Below, in pieces: positions 43,701-53,790 of a DNA stretch of 64,000 nt; position 1 is the first letter of the stretch, and each line of letters begins with the position of its first letter. The stretch lies in contig NW_017802525.1 of NCBI RefSeq assembly GCF_001625305.1, positions 1,033,221-1,097,220 on the forward strand. Reading direction: 5' to 3'. The translations under genes were made by a program, and so were the position numbers. This DNA comes from Branchiostoma belcheri. Its lineage: Eukaryota > Chordata > Leptocardii > Amphioxiformes > Branchiostomatidae. Under the pieces are notes generated by a model. That model searched no databases and was not told the DNA's origin. It worked only from the letters and a program-made list of their open reading frames with translations.

Positions 43701-46700
43701 CTATTGTTTTGGTTCCAGATTTGCACCTTGAGGAAGCTGGAACGTCTCGGCCTGTCCCGTAACCTTGTCACCAAGGTCGCAGTAGAGGTCAAGAAACTGG
43801 ACAACCTGACGGAACTCAGTCTCAACCATAACCAGTTCACAGAGTTCCCTACACAGGTATTAATATAAAGCCTCCATTACCTGTTCTTTAGCCCTGACTA
43901 TATAACTCTATCATTAAGTGAACTCATTCTCAACAATCTAAAGCTGTCTCAAAATCATTAAACCTTCTTCCTTGCAAACCAAGACCAACCCAGAATAGTT
44001 CTCCAATACTTCATGTATAGTCCCATGTTACAAAACCCTGATAGGGCAAATAACATGTACAAATTAGTTACAGTCAAAACTAATTATCTGGTGATCATGA
44101 TGGTTTTAGATAAGAAACCTACAGCATTTCTATTCTGTCTGTCCCAAAATTCAATCACTAACTTGGGAGCAAGACTTTTGCCTAAGAGTATAGTCTTCCA
44201 AATAATATTTGCCACCAGCACGGAGACAGAGCATACTGCACCTGCGCAAAACCCGTAATGTATTGTGCATAGCACTTTGACAGAATGTCTCATATGTGGT
44301 CGTATTCGCACATATAATGTTAACATCCCGTCTGTAGTTTCCAAATGTTATCTAAAAAAAAATGTCGTCTGCAACAGGCAAAATTCTGATGCAACGTTGA
44401 TAAAAAAACATGAAAAACGGGGGTTTTGTGCAGGAGCAGTATGTTCTGCCAACATGCTTTTCCCACTGATTCTGCCAAGTCAATATGAACACCTGTACCT
44501 GTGCGTAAATTTCTCACCTGTGTTGTTCCAGGTGTGCTATATCCCCAACCTGCAGCTGCTGACCTTTGACCAGTCAGGTGGCCCAGGTGTGCAGGCGTTA
44601 CCTGACGAGATCTCCGAGCTTCAGCATGTGACAGAGCTGGTGCTGGACAACAACAACATCATGGTGCTGCCTACAGTCATGGGTGGGTAGTCGTTGTTTG
44701 AGCAAAGATTACTAATGATTAATCATAATGATAGTCTATGTCGTGGCGTCTGTGTGGTGTAGTGGATAGAGCATCTGACTGTCAAGCACGGGAACCCGGG
44801 TTCAATCCCCAGGGCTGGACCCAGACATGTCTGGACATGCACCCAGACGTTGTGCCCTTGGGAAAGGCACTTGACACGCATTTCCCCCCTCAGTTAGAGG
44901 GATCCTGGGCCCTACTAGCGTTTGGGATGGCGTTAGGAAGGGCATCCAGCCGTAAAAATCTTTCTCCAAAAAAAGACACCTGGAGCCGCATAGTTCCCGT
45001 TTAGAACTTTTATTCAACCTGCCGTCAGAGTGTGACAGGCTGAATAAAAGTTCTAAACGGGAACTATGCGGCTCCAGGTGTCTTACTGAGGGACGACTGT
45101 GTGTGCAAGATGTCGGTTAGCTTGAGGAATGACTCCCCTCTACTATATGCTGCTTCCCATAATGTGAATAAGACTTCTGCAGCAGTAATCTTAGAATGAA
45201 AGTTTTTTCTCCCTCTGTAGGCTCCATGTCAAACCTGCTGCACCTGTCCCTGGCCAACAACCAGCTGATGTTTATACTTGAGTGTTACTCCTTATAATCC
45301 TTACAATATTATTATTATTCTTCCTTAATGTAAACAAGACTTCTTTGGAGGTCATAAGAAAGTTTCCATCCATCCCTGGCTCTAGGTTCAACTGACTCCA
45401 CCTGTCTCACAAACAACAACCTGTTGACAGCTAGCCTAGAGATGTTACTGCTTCCCTTCATGTGAATAAGACTTCTGCAGCAGTAATCTAAGAACAATGG
45501 ATTTCTCTAACTACTATTGTTTTTAATGTATTTGTGTTTTGTAATATATAACTATATTTTCCTGTGTGTCGCGTTGTGTGTTAATAGAACAGACCACTGG
45601 AAGAAAAGCTACTGTCAGGTACATTATGATCAATGTGGATCCTAATAAAGTCGAGTCATTGAATTTCATCAAAGTTTTTCTGTCCCTCCTTCTACAGGCT
45701 CCATGTCGAACCTTCTGCACCTGTCCCTGGCCAACAACCAGCTGATGTTTGTACCCGAGAGCCTGTGTGAGCTTCCGCAGCTGCGCAGTCTTCAGCTGCA
45801 GGGAAACCAGCTGCAGCGCCTGCCCAATAACTTCGGACACCTGGCAAAAGGTGGGTGTTGTAAGGCCACACCAATTTAATTTCTTGGTTAACGGATTTTT
45901 CTAGCAAAATAATGGAGCGGGCGGGCGAAAAAAAATAAAAATAAAAACCGGCCTAGGCATCCTATTATGGCCCAAAATGGTACGATAGGAGCCATGAAGT
46001 CAACACACCAGGCTGGTTCAAAATTTAAACAATGAATTTTGAACTTTTAATGATACCACTGCATTGAAAAATGGAATAACTGTTTACAGTAACAACTAGG
46101 AAGAAAATGACTGTTTTCAACTGTTCAGGGCAAGATATGAGCATTTTGCAGTTGATTCTGAATGTTTATTTTTATTTGCAAATCAGAAAAAGATGAAGCG
46201 GGCGAATCCGTTAACCAAGAAATTAAATTGGTGTGGCCTAAGCTGTTACTGTTTAAGGAAAGGAAAGAAAGGTCTCCCGTGCCCTTATGCAGGGCAACCT
46301 GTGCCCATCTCCCATTTCTGTAGCCCTTGGGCGACACACAGTTGTGCAATGCACTACATCAGGGGGCTAGTCCGCTTGTAGTGCTGTGTGCTTGTGACCT
46401 TCACACTCTTTCTCATATGTGCTGAGTGCTAAGCAGAGAAAGAAGTGTGTACCATTTTTAAAGTCTTTGGTATGACTCGACCAGGGTTTGAACTCACGAC
46501 CTCCCGGTTACAAAGCGACCAATTGAGCTATTGCACCGGTACTTACTTTTAGGCCACACCAATTTAATTTGTTGTTTCTCGGATTATTTCAGAAAAAAAA
46601 ATGAAGCGTCGTTGGAAAATATCACTGACTCATCTAGCTTTAAATGGTATTGTAATAAAAGGGATGTCAATAATTGAAAGAACTTCATACATACATGTCA

Positions 46701-48631
46701 TACATAATCATACTCAGAGAGTTGAAGCATTAACGTTAACATAGTTCAGCTTCCAGTGTTTTCTATCGTACATCATTTCTACAAGTTCTTTTCCATACAA
46801 ACCAGTCTATAGCTCTATAATGTCCTTTAGTGTAGAGTATACAACCTCTTCTCCTTTTTGCTTCCGGAGACCAGAGAAGCAGTTTTCCACCCAGTTCACC
46901 ATGCCGAGTAACATGGACGGCTAGGCTTAACCTACGGCGCTTAACTACTGTAGAGATTGGTGGAAGAACTCAAATTTGATTTTATTTATTTCAAACACCA
47001 AAAGCAAACCTTGCAGCAGGGATGAGAATCCCTGAATTGAAAGAGTTTGCGTACAGAAAAAAAGTTACAATAGGCAAGGCAAACAATATATACACACCCT
47101 CATATACACTATAATAAATAAAAAATTTGTACCAAGCAAAAAACTATATACAGATGAGGTTTAGGAAAGATAAAACTAGTGATGTGACAGTTCTTTGTTG
47201 TATAGGGCTATGGCCCTGTGGAGAAAGGACTGCTGGAGCCGGTTTGTCCTGGCCCTGGGAGCACTCATGGCCTGGCTGTTCCTTAGGATCCTGCCGGTAC
47301 TGAGACTAAATATTCTTACTCCTGTACACTAAAACATCTGCCCTCCACTGCCTCCCCAGAAGTGGACTTGAACCTGACCGGGAACCCGCTGACCCGACCC
47401 CCCACCGTGGTGTGTGACGGAGGGAAGGTCACCCCCATCGGCCGGTACCTGAAGAAGGCAGAACAGAGAGACGGTAGGACTGTTTTTACTGTTTCTTAGG
47501 CCACACCAATCTAATTTGTTGGTTCTCAGATTTTTTCATAAAAACTATGAAGCGACAGGGCGAAAAATTTTGAACTTTAAATCAAATCACTGCATTGAGT
47601 TTAATTTTAGTAACAATTGCTTCTTGCAATGAATGCTTTTATATCAGAAAAGTGGAATATATTTTGATTTCCAAATTTGAAGTTTGTGTGTTATTCTCCC
47701 CCAGAGCTGCTGCTACAGAAGATGGTGCAGTGTGTTCAGTCCTCCATCACAACTAAAGATGTCTACACAACTGTACTGCCCAAACTCAGACTACCCAAGG
47801 TGGGTCAAAAGAGAAACTACATTTTCACAGCTTTAAATCAATTGTCATTACATCAAATTCAGCAACATGGAAGAATTTGACCACTTACATGTAGCCTTCC
47901 AGTTCTGACACCAGAGTATTCACTACACAGACGTCCCTACATTCTGCCGATGTCTGCTTTAGTGGTGAGATCACAATCCCAATCGTGTACACCACATTAT
48001 GACTGTGTACAATATTTGAAGGATGACTTATGCATTTTATTCTAATCTGATGATGATAACTTTTAGACTGCTGTACATTGCAACACAATTCAGGAGTTAC
48101 TCCTGCCATATTGTTCTATCAAATAAAGTTTCAAAGTGGCAGAGCTCTTTGACGATACTGGTTGTGCAAAAGAAAACCCCTACATGTGTCCTCCACAGGA
48201 TGTGCTGGAGGTTCTGGTGGGATGGGGTGACAGTCTGTTCCAGCCCTATGTTCCAACATCCCTATATTCTGACAACCCTTACCATATGTCAAAACATAGG
48301 GGCATCAGAACATACTAAGGGGTGTATACATGAGCTACCCGTACAAATATATAAATGATCTACCTGTACACATGTATTAAATGATCTACTGCAGTACAAA
48401 ATGTATATCCCTGTCCCCCCCCAGGATGCGCTGGATGTTCTGGCGGGGATGGGCCGTCACGCGCCGATCCCGGACAAGCTGCGGGTCGCCCTGGCAAGAT
48501 GGCGGGACCTCCAGCCCACGCCCGCCGCCGGCACGGAGCGCCTGATCAGGATCTTCGACGTTCTGGACATTCAGGACATCCTGAACAAGCTAAAAACCAT
48601 GAAGATCAGGGCACAGCAGCACAGGTTATAG
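34776..48631 (+). CDS. leucine-rich repeat protein with possible C-terminal death-like domain (LRRD1-like)
   Basis: Exons: 34776-34856, 35441-35605, 36770-36912, 38417-38572, 39171-39330, 39838-39960, 40674-40850, 41151-41326, 41707-41830, 43056-43145, 43719-43856, 44532-44682, 45698-45850, 47360-47473, 47705-47799 and 48425-48631 (TAG); 750 residues, every phase consistent. A short Ser-rich N-terminus is followed by about 24 LRRs of the 23-residue LxxLxLxxNxLxxLPxx type, for example LFLGNNSISHVP and LGLNDNQLTSLP. An LRR-capping segment (LNLTGNPLTRPP, GGKVTPIGRYLKKAE) leads to an alpha-helical C-terminus (LARWRDLQ, LIRIFDVLDIQDILNKL, KTMKIRAQ) that resembles a death-fold domain. No signal peptide or membrane segment, so intracellular. 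The start ATG is the first in frame after a stop. At least six exons have partial tandem copies. Confidence 0.88.
35687..36357 (+). repeat. six extra in-frame 81-bp LRR cassettes after LRR-gene exon 2
   Basis: Copies at 35687-35767, 35797-35877, 35907-35987, 36021-36101, 36163-36243 and 36277-36357. Each is exactly 81 bases, open, encodes CLFLGNNGISHVPRDIR or a near-identical variant, is preceded by AACACACAG and followed by GTGAG(T/C). Phase is 0 in and 0 out, as in exon 2. The spacers are 29, 29, 33, 61 and 33 bases. Spacers of ~30 bases are below what spliceosomes normally remove, so serial inclusion is unlikely, but single cassettes could be used. Confidence 0.9.
37337..38416 (+). repeat. 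eight truncated copies of LRR-gene exon 4 linked by TTAGGG-type repeats
   Basis: Exon 4 (38417) is preceded by copies of its acceptor and first ~70 bases (YANRNLLSSLPDEVCSLQQL) starting at 37337, 37487, 37617, 37741, 37871, 38021, 38157 and 38287. Most run into GGTTAGGGTTAG, so their frame ends in TAG just after the copied part. Units are ~120-150 bp and each carries telomere-like 'ttagggttag' plus 'ttgtacatacattgtcccat'. The intron before the first copy (37195-37310) also has scattered TTAGGG. Confidence 0.92.
38602..38925 (+). mobile_element. tRNA-derived SINE, 5'-truncated
   Basis: Starts within the B-box (CCGGGTTTGAATCC), then the conserved body 'gcccttgggaaaggcactta' and 'acgactttcctcactt', ending in 'aaaaaaataaataaaaaac'. 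It abuts the LINE tail at 38932. The body is shared with 44742, 53791 and 60812. Confidence 0.7.
38932..39092 (-). mobile_element. LINE 3' end, copy 3
   Basis: Minus orientation: 'tctgtatctgtatagccggt', 'cgtaacacaccagctttgca', 'acctaacccttgaacttct', 'attgtttaaagctatctatt'. Same family as 2345-2715. Confidence 0.65.
40018..40148. mobile_element. diverged copy of the ACTCAAGCAACTGGATAT inverted element
   Basis: Left arm 'actcaagcaactggatagat' with TTTTGAAAACTG; right arm CAGTTTTCAAAATC with 'tatctagttgcttgggtaac'. About 130 bp with a ~40-base centre. Related to the arms of 30698-31130. A (GTTT)n run follows at 40155-40185. Confidence 0.65.
40510..40673 (+). repeat. two upstream copies of LRR-gene exon 7 5' edge
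   Basis: The acceptor plus VLPDEICELG is copied at 40510 and 40592 before the true exon at 40674 (82-bp unit). Each copy runs into AATCAGTAA, an in-frame stop. The acceptor 'gcatgtctag' of the real exon and of the second copy is identical. Confidence 0.9.
40988..41084 (+). pseudogene. upstream partial copy of LRR-gene exon 8
   Basis: 97 bases encoding IVAMTGNKIDSLPVEIANL and the following QQFGLNHNQM, identical in protein to the start of exon 8 (41151). It has its own acceptor (tgtgttacag) but no good donor before diverging. The unit is 163 bp. Confidence 0.88.
41419..41647. mobile_element. inverted-repeat element, AGAGACTCTTTTTA ends
   Basis: Outer arms AGAGACTCTTTTTACA and 'tgtataaaaagagtctct', inner arms 'gtcttttattcatccgacgt' and 'catcggttgaataaaagac'. 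On the minus strand (41490-41455) CTGAGGA, a hairpin and AAAACGTC echo the hammerhead-like motif of the elements at 25207 and 30685, with one changed base (A for the first G of GAAAC). Confidence 0.6.
41881..42083. mobile_element. long near-perfect hairpin MITE
   Basis: Arms of ~80 bases: 'gtgtccataatatcaccagg', 'gtccataatatcaccacctt', 'gagaaatagtgtgcttaaag' and 'atatttttactgcaacatac', repeated in inverse with about two differences. The loop is ~40 bases. Starts 51 bases after the exon 9 donor of the LRR gene. The low divergence between arms suggests recent origin. Confidence 0.85.
42185..42300. repeat. degenerate CCCTAA (telomere-like) tract
   Basis: Repeated 'aaccctaaccctagcccta' and variants, inverse in orientation to the TTAGGG runs at 37195-38260. 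Too degenerate for functional telomere sequence; an interstitial repeat in the LRR gene intron. Confidence 0.7.
43262..43526 (+). mobile_element. LINE 3' end, copy 4
   Basis: Contains 'gttatcaaccaagaattgag', 'atcattagaaagctttaaaa', 'cctgcgaagctggtgtgtta' and ends 'gaatcggatacagatac', in the same order as 2345-2715. Confidence 0.65.
44060..44465. repeat. dispersed repeat in LRR-gene intron (related to 28886-29235)
   Basis: Contains 'gtattgtgcatagcactttg', 'gtctgtagtttccaaatgtt', 'gcaacaggcaaaattctgat' and 'gtgcaggagcagtatgttct', the inverse-order counterpart of the BECN1 intron repeat. No terminal repeats defined. Confidence 0.55.
44742..44972 (+). mobile_element. tRNA-derived SINE
   Basis: Pol III A-box-like 'tggtgtagtggatagagc' and B-box GGGTTCAATCCCC, then the body 'gttgtgcccttgggaaaggc' and 'acttgacacgcatttccccc'. 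Close to the copy at 53791. The head looks like a tRNA gene, but the anticodon region is not a convincing cloverleaf. Confidence 0.75.
44974..45083. repeat. perfect 43-bp-arm hairpin
   Basis: 'agacacctggagccgcatag', 'ttcccgtttagaactttta' and 'ttca' are exactly inverted on the right side around a 24-base loop. It follows the SINE directly. A foldback insertion or recombination product. Confidence 0.85.
45221..45297 (+). pseudogene. upstream truncated copy of LRR-gene exon 13
   Basis: The acceptor ccctctgtag plus GSMSNLLHLSLANNQLMF repeats the start of exon 13 (45698), then diverges and meets an in-frame stop (TAA at 45295). A further decayed copy is recognisable near 45390-45430. The unit is ~475 bp including 'tgaataagacttctgcagca'. 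Confidence 0.8.
45862..46240. mobile_element. MITE, AGGCCACACCAATTTAATTT family, copy 1
   Basis: Terminal inverted repeats 'aggccacaccaatttaattt' with 'cttggttaacggattt'; the right end is 'aaattaaattggtgtggcct'. Interior 'gagcgggcgggcgaaaaaaa' and 'tggtacgataggagccatga'. A second full copy at 49446-49814; partial ones at 46551-46610, 47498-47620 and 50957-51024. Confidence 0.88.
46240..46545 (-). mobile_element. tRNA-derived SINE, minus strand
   Basis: On the minus strand: 'ggtgcaatagctcaattggt' (A-box), GAGTTCAAACCC (B-box), then a body ending in 'gcccttatgcagggcaacct' on the plus-strand reading. The different tRNA-like head makes this a separate SINE family from the 44742 type. Confidence 0.6.
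46551..46610. mobile_element. MITE fragment, AGGCCACACCAATTTAATTT family
   Basis: Left terminal repeat only (aggccacaccaatttaattt then gttgtttctcggatt), followed by AAAAAAAATGAAGCG from the right-hand part, suggesting an internal deletion. Confidence 0.65.
47498..47620. mobile_element. MITE fragment, AGGCCACACCAATCTAATTT family
   Basis: 'aggccacaccaatctaattt', 'gttggttctcagattttttc' and ATGAAGCGACAGGGCG match the 45862 family. The right end is missing. In the intron between LRR-gene exons 14 and 15. Confidence 0.65.
48199..48240 (+). pseudogene. upstream copy of last LRR-gene exon 5' edge
   Basis: The acceptor (tcctccacag) and DVLEVLVGWGDSL resemble the start of the true last exon (DALDVLAGMGRHA at 48425). 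The copy is diverged and then leaves the pattern. Weakest of the exon-edge copies. Confidence 0.6.
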
Positions 48632-49445
48632 GTCAGGGGTCACAGGTCAGGGAATTGTTGGTCAAAGGTCAGAGAAGTTTGGTCAAAGGGCAGGGAAGTG
48701 TAGTTCAAAGGTCAGGGGATTGAAGGTCAAAGGGCAGTGAACATAATAAGGCAGTGAAAAGATTTTACTTTTAAATTAGTTTTTACTTTTATCGGACAGT
48801 GGCCAAAATAAAGTGTTTAGTTGGAGATTCTGTAGTTGCTGCAACTTAAGTGTTTTAGTGTAAATTCATAATCATAATGTGGAAATGTTTCCCTAATACA
48901 GCGTAAAATGCTAGCTAAATTCAGATCAGTTTACATAGGAGAGTTTCAGGTCCACCAGTAGAATGTCCTGAATGTGCGGAACATTGGCAGATCCTGACCA
49001 GGTCTTCATGCAGAGGCATCATCAGCTCTCCACACCATCAGCATCAGTAACACCATCTGCAGAACCACCTAACCATCAGCTCTCCACACCATCAGCACCA
49101 GTAACACCATCTGCAGAACCGCCTAACCATCAGCATCAGTAACCATCATCTGCACCATTTTGTACCATTTTGTAAATTGAGATTTTACATTACACACATG
49201 TATTTTTATTGTTTTGCTATCTTCAAATTTTTATTTTGTGAATATAATGTAGAGCTTTTTGTGGAAATCGTAGTTAGAATTGACATCCAATACTAGTGCC
49301 AGTTTGCTGCTAGTAGTGTAACGTTATACATGACATATAATTTAATCTACAATTTGGCAGTTTTAAAGAATCCCAGTCTGACCTGGTATTAGGCTTTTCA
49401 CCAGTAGGTTTCCATGTTCATCCTTTGTTCTTGTTACTTGATTAT

Positions 49446-49814
49446 GAGGCCACACCAATTTAATTTCTTGGTTAACGGATTTTTCTAGAAAAATCATGGA
49501 GCGGGCGGGCGAAAAAAATAAAAAAATAAAAACAGGCCTAGATCAAAATGGCCCAAAATGGTACGATAGGAGCCATGAAGTCAACAAACCACTGGCCGGT
49601 TCAAAATTTAAATAATGAATTTTGAACTTTTAATGATACCACTGCATTGAAATATGGAATGACTGTAACAAGTAGTAAGAAAAGGACTGTTTTCAACTGT
49701 TCAGGGCAAAATATGAGCATTTTGCAGTTGATTCTGAATTTTTATTTTTATTTGCAAATCAGAAAAAAATGAAGCGGCGAGTCCGTTAACCAAGAAATTA
49801 AATTGATGTGGCCT
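49446..49814. mobile_element. MITE, AGGCCACACCAATTTAATTT family, copy 2
   Basis: Full-length and nearly identical to 45862-46240, including 'gagcgggcgggcgaaaaaaa' and 'gaacttttaatgataccact'. Ends 'aaattaaattgatgtggcct'. Confidence 0.88.
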
Positions 49815-50150
49815 GAGTGAGAAAAGAAAATAATATTTCTGGTGTTTTGGGTCCTCCTATGGCAGTGCCTCGATGCTGGGAAATTCACACCAAATTATTT
49901 TTGTAACATTAAAAAACTCACAAAAAAGATTTAACAAAATTGATATTTAATATGGTTCTTAACAGTGTAACATTGGAGCTGAACAATGTTTATTGAGGTG
50001 CCTTTTAACCTTCTCCCTGCTGCTTAACTCCATGTACAATACAGAAGTTGGTCCAGTCTAGCTACCTTAGCAGGCTGAATGTTAAAACCAATAGACAAGA
50101 TCAGCTGATATATTGGGCACAGACTAAAACACACAGTACATGTAGGTATA

Positions 50151-50568
50151 AAGGCCACACTTAATTCTATGGATGACATCCTCTGAAGATCCCCCCAAAC
50201 TAGTGCACGTGGGCGAAAAAAAAAACTAAACCACAGGAATACAATGCTGGTATTGTGAATTTGCGTCAGTACATAGCGATGTATACGACAAGCCAGCACG
50301 ACAAGCCAGCACATGCTGGGTTTTGGTGGAATTTATGAATCGGCACTGTAGGTATGTACTGAGGTCTTGAGTCGTGGAGCTTCGGCATCCTGGGTGCCGT
50401 CCTCCAGGGTTACCACCGGCTTCGTATTGTCGCTAACTACCATGGACTACCCAGGCCTAGAGCCAGACCAGAGCCTCAGAGGACGTGTATTTTTTTTTTT
50501 TTTTGAGAACAGGCGAAAATTACTGTGCGTGTGGATGTCATCCATAAAATTAAGTCAGTGTGGCCTTA
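50151..50568. mobile_element. inverted-repeat element, AAGGCCACACTTAATT family
   Basis: Left 'aaggccacacttaattctat' then GGATGACATCC; right GGATGTCATCC then 'aaaattaagtcagtgtggcc'. About 418 bp, no coding potential. Related to 10448-11023. Confidence 0.75.
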
Positions 50569-50956
50569 GTAATGAAGAAAGAGGAGTCACCTATGAACAT
50601 GGTTGGCTCAGATTCTACCATGCCAATGTGAACAAAATGCCATATAAAGTTTGTAAATTTGAATAGAAATTATAATCATGTAAGAAAACTGATGATGTTT
50701 GATGAAAATGTAACAGTTATATGCAGTGTGCTGAATGGAATGTGTGTCGTGATTTTTAGTTTAGATTATAACGAATTTGAACCACATGACATTGTATATT
50801 TTTTCATTCACAAATCTCACTGTGCAACAGTTTAATATCACGATAATGATTCATTAAAAGCTAAGTCATATAAAATATTTACCTGTTTTATTTCTTTTAC
50901 TTCCCCAGCTGTGTTACCTTGCCTTGACGCTTTTTCATTATTATTCAGTATTTTTT

Positions 50957-51024
50957 TCGCCCGCCCGCTCCATTTTTTTTCGAGAAAAATCTTTAAACCA
51001 AGAAATTAATTTGGTGTGGCCTTA
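50957..51024. mobile_element. MITE right end, AGGCCACACCAATTTAATTT family
   Basis: 'cgcccgcccgctccattttt' to 'accaagaaattaatttggtg' and TGGCCT, i.e. a half element in reverse orientation. Confidence 0.7.
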
Positions 51025-51913
51025 CACTAATTTTGTAAAGGTAGAACAAAGAAAGACATTCAGTCATCTCATGTCCACCAGTAATGACCACACAACAGAA
51101 AAACTATTTGACTAAGAATCATCTCCAGTTGCTTTATACATAAAGAGAGAAGAAATCTTCAAGACCTAGATTAGATAGAATATGTTCTCTGGTGGTTCCT
51201 AAGACTTTAACATTATTCTTATCCTATGTATCATGTTACCCAGTATGATAAACGTGTAACATCACACTCTGATGTATGCATTTAGCCCCAAGGTCATGAA
51301 CATACAAGTAAAGATTCGTTACATTCGAGAATTGGCAAGTATTTGCAAACTTTCACATCACTTTCTATACAATATTTAGTTCTTCGCGGTAGTTTCCTTT
51401 GTTCGTATGATACCAACTGTAAAATAATGTTAGCCGCTCAAAATTATATATTAGAAACAAAAAGATTCTAACTGTATGTGTCTTCTGGAATGGGAGGTTT
51501 GTTACTCACGCGAGGTCTCATGTATATTTTAATGTCTTGTAAAATATTTTTCTTTCATTGTAAAAGTGGCTGCGAGAATATAAGTTGTACCTAACTTGAG
51601 TTCGCAGCCACTTAGTCCATGTCTTTTCATTTGTAATCATCACTTTGTTTCTGAATAAAAAAAAAAACTTTCACATCGCCCCCCCCCCAAACTCAGCTGA
51701 CAACACTCTCAAAACAACAACACAGAAGCATGGATTCAAACCAGTCACCAGTTTTATTATCCTTCATATTCAAACATTCACAGTCACTGCTTTACTTTCT
51801 GACTTTTTTGTCTATTGCTTTTCAAAATTAATTGTCCGGAGATTGTTATCAAAAAAAATTATATATCTAAATTTATTATTAACTTATCTTAACTCATGAT
51901 TATCCCACTAAAA

Positions 51914-52192
51914 NNNNNNNNNNNNNNNNNNNNNNNNNNNNNNNNNNNNNNNNNNNNNNNNNNNNNNNNNNNNNNNNNNNNNNNNNNNNNNNNNNNNNNN
52001 NNNNNNNNNNNNNNNNNNNNNNNNNNNNNNNNNNNNNNNNNNNNNNNNNNNNNNNNNNNNNNNNNNNNNNNNNNNNNNNNNNNNNNNNNNNNNNNNNNNN
52101 NNNNNNNNNNNNNNNNNNNNNNNNNNNNNNNNNNNNNNNNNNNNNNNNNNNNNNNNNNNNNNNNNNNNNNNNNNNNNNNNNNNNNNNNNNNN
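51914..52192. other. assembly gap (279 N)
   Basis: Undetermined bases immediately beside a duplicated zinc-finger 3' segment. The gap probably reflects collapse of finger repeats; the true length is unknown. Confidence 0.99.
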
Positions 52193-52201
52193 AATTTAAC
52201 T

Positions 52202-52516
<315 letters not shown>

Positions 52517-52740
52517 CTAAATTTAACTTTATTTTAACTTAACCAACTTTATTTTGTCAACTAAACATTTCAAGCAACTGCTTCGAATTTTGTCAACTGA
52601 ACCTTTGTAGTTAACGTAACTGCTTGCTGCACTCCTCACATCTTTAAAGTTTTTTTAACCAGTGTGAGTTTTTATGTGTCTCTTCAGATGATCCAGCCGA
52701 CTGAACTGCTTGCTGCACTCCTCACATCTTTAAAGTTTTT
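52517..52740 (-). pseudogene. degenerate fingers 11-12 beyond the stop
   Basis: After the TAA the minus strand still reads as finger-like: 'gatgtgaggagtgcagcaag' and 'cagttcagtcggctggatca', but the linker is changed to TTAAAAAAACTTTAAA, which puts the finger out of frame. A tail with [19 protein letters not shown] coding follows. Indicates that the ancestral array was longer. Confidence 0.65.
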
Positions 52741-53610
52741 TTAACCAGTGTGAGTTTTTATGTGTCTCTTCAGATGATCCAGCCGACTGAACTGCTTGCT
52801 GCACTCCTCACATCTGTAGGGTTTCTCACCAGTGTGAGTTTTAATGTGAGACTTCAGATTACCCAGCAGACTAAACTGCTTGCTGCACTCCTCACATCTG
52901 TAGGGTTTCTCACCGGTGTGAGTTTTCATGTGAGACTTCAGACTATCCAGCCGACTGAACTGCCTGCTGCACTCCTCACATCTGTAGGGTTTCTCACCAG
53001 TGTGAGTTCGGATGTGTTTCTTCAGACTACCCAGCCGACTGAACTGCCTGCTGCACTCCTCACATCTGTAAGGTTTCTCACCAGTGTGAGTTCGGATGTG
53101 GTCCTTTAAATCACCCAGCAGACTGAACTGCTTGCTGCACTCCTCACATCTGTAGGACTTCTCACCAGTGTGAGTTTTAATGTGAGACTTCAGATGATCC
53201 AGCCGACTGAACTGCTTGCTGCACTCCTCACACCTGTAGGGTTTCTGACCAGTGTGAGTTTTCATGTGAGACTTCAGATGATCCAGCCGACTGAACTGCC
53301 TGCTGCACTCCTCACATCTGTAGCGTTTCTCACCGGTGTGAGTTTTCATGTGAGACTTCAGACTATCCGGCCGACTGAACTGCCTGCTGCACTCCTCACA
53401 TCTGTAGGGTTTCTCACCAGTGTGAGTCCGCATGTGTTTCTCCAGATGCTCCAGCCGACTGAACTGCTTGCTGCACTCCTCACATCTGTAGGGTTTCTCA
53501 CCAGTGTGAGTTTTCATGTGAGACTTCAGATGATCCAGCCGACTGAACTGCTTGCTGCACTCCTCACATCTGTAGGATTTCTCCATGTTGCGAAGAATCT
53601 GCAGAGACAA
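52741..53610 (-). CDS. C2H2 zinc-finger protein, ten tandem fingers
   Basis: One coding exon with ten C2H2 fingers of the CEECS(K/R)[11 protein letters not shown] pattern joined by HTGEKPYR linkers. It is probably a nuclear DNA-binding factor; helix residues vary little (RLDHLKS, RLGSLKK, LLGNLKS), as in a recently expanded array. An open frame starts at 53610, but CTCTGCAG just inside it (53604-53597) is a good acceptor, so translation more likely begins at MEKSYRCEEC (53585) after splicing from a 5' UTR exon with donor near 54825. The frame ends at a TAA inside the linker after finger 10 (HTG-stop) where other units read GAGAAA. A further degraded finger lies at 52660-52740. No KRAB, BTB or SCAN domain. 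Confidence 0.85.
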   Translation of the reverse strand: MSLQILRNMEKSYRCEECSKQFSRLDHLKSHMKTHTGEKPYRCEECSKQFSRLEHLEKHMRTHTGEKPYRCEECSRQFSRPDSLKSHMKTHTGEKRYRCEECSRQFSRLDHLKSHMKTHTGQKPYRCEECSKQFSRLDHLKSHIKTHTGEKSYRCEECSKQFSLLGDLKDHIRTHTGEKPYRCEECSRQFSRLGSLKKHIRTHTGEKPYRCEECSRQFSRLDSLKSHMKTHTGEKPYRCEECSKQFSLLGNLKSHIKTHTGEKPYRCEECSKQFSRLDHLKRHIKTHTG

Positions 53611-53790
53611 AATGAAGCATCATTAAAACCCAAAAGACGGCAGAATCACATTTTTTTTACATTGACTGATTGAGCCCCTATTGTAAGTTGGTGGCATTTT
53701 TATACCTGTAATTTTGAATTTTAATCCGAATAACTGTAGCATGTAGGAACGAGTTCCAGAAACATTACGATAAAATTGCCACAAAATTTA

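Larger units (their letters stand above)
48632..51913. other. 3' flank of LRR gene and repeat-rich spacer
   Basis: Starts with short 'ggtcaaaggtcag' repeats (48634-48740). Next comes a ~60-bp tandem unit 'aaccatcagctctccacacc' at 49018-49150 and the MITEs at 49446 and 50151. A hairpin 'gtggctgcgaga' / 'cgcagccac' lies near 51566-51613. No protein-coding exon is recognised. Polyadenylation candidates (aataaa) occur, e.g. near 48809. Confidence 0.45.

Noticed and set aside
44742..44815. Genuine tRNA genes at the pol III box pairs (44742, 46475, 53791, 60812, 33465)
   Set aside because: A- and B-boxes are present but no complete cloverleaf with acceptor stem was found, and each continues into a shared SINE body.
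52750..53673. Plus-strand open frames across the zinc-finger exon
   Set aside because: Antisense of the finger repeats; the minus strand has the C2H2 spacing and linkers.
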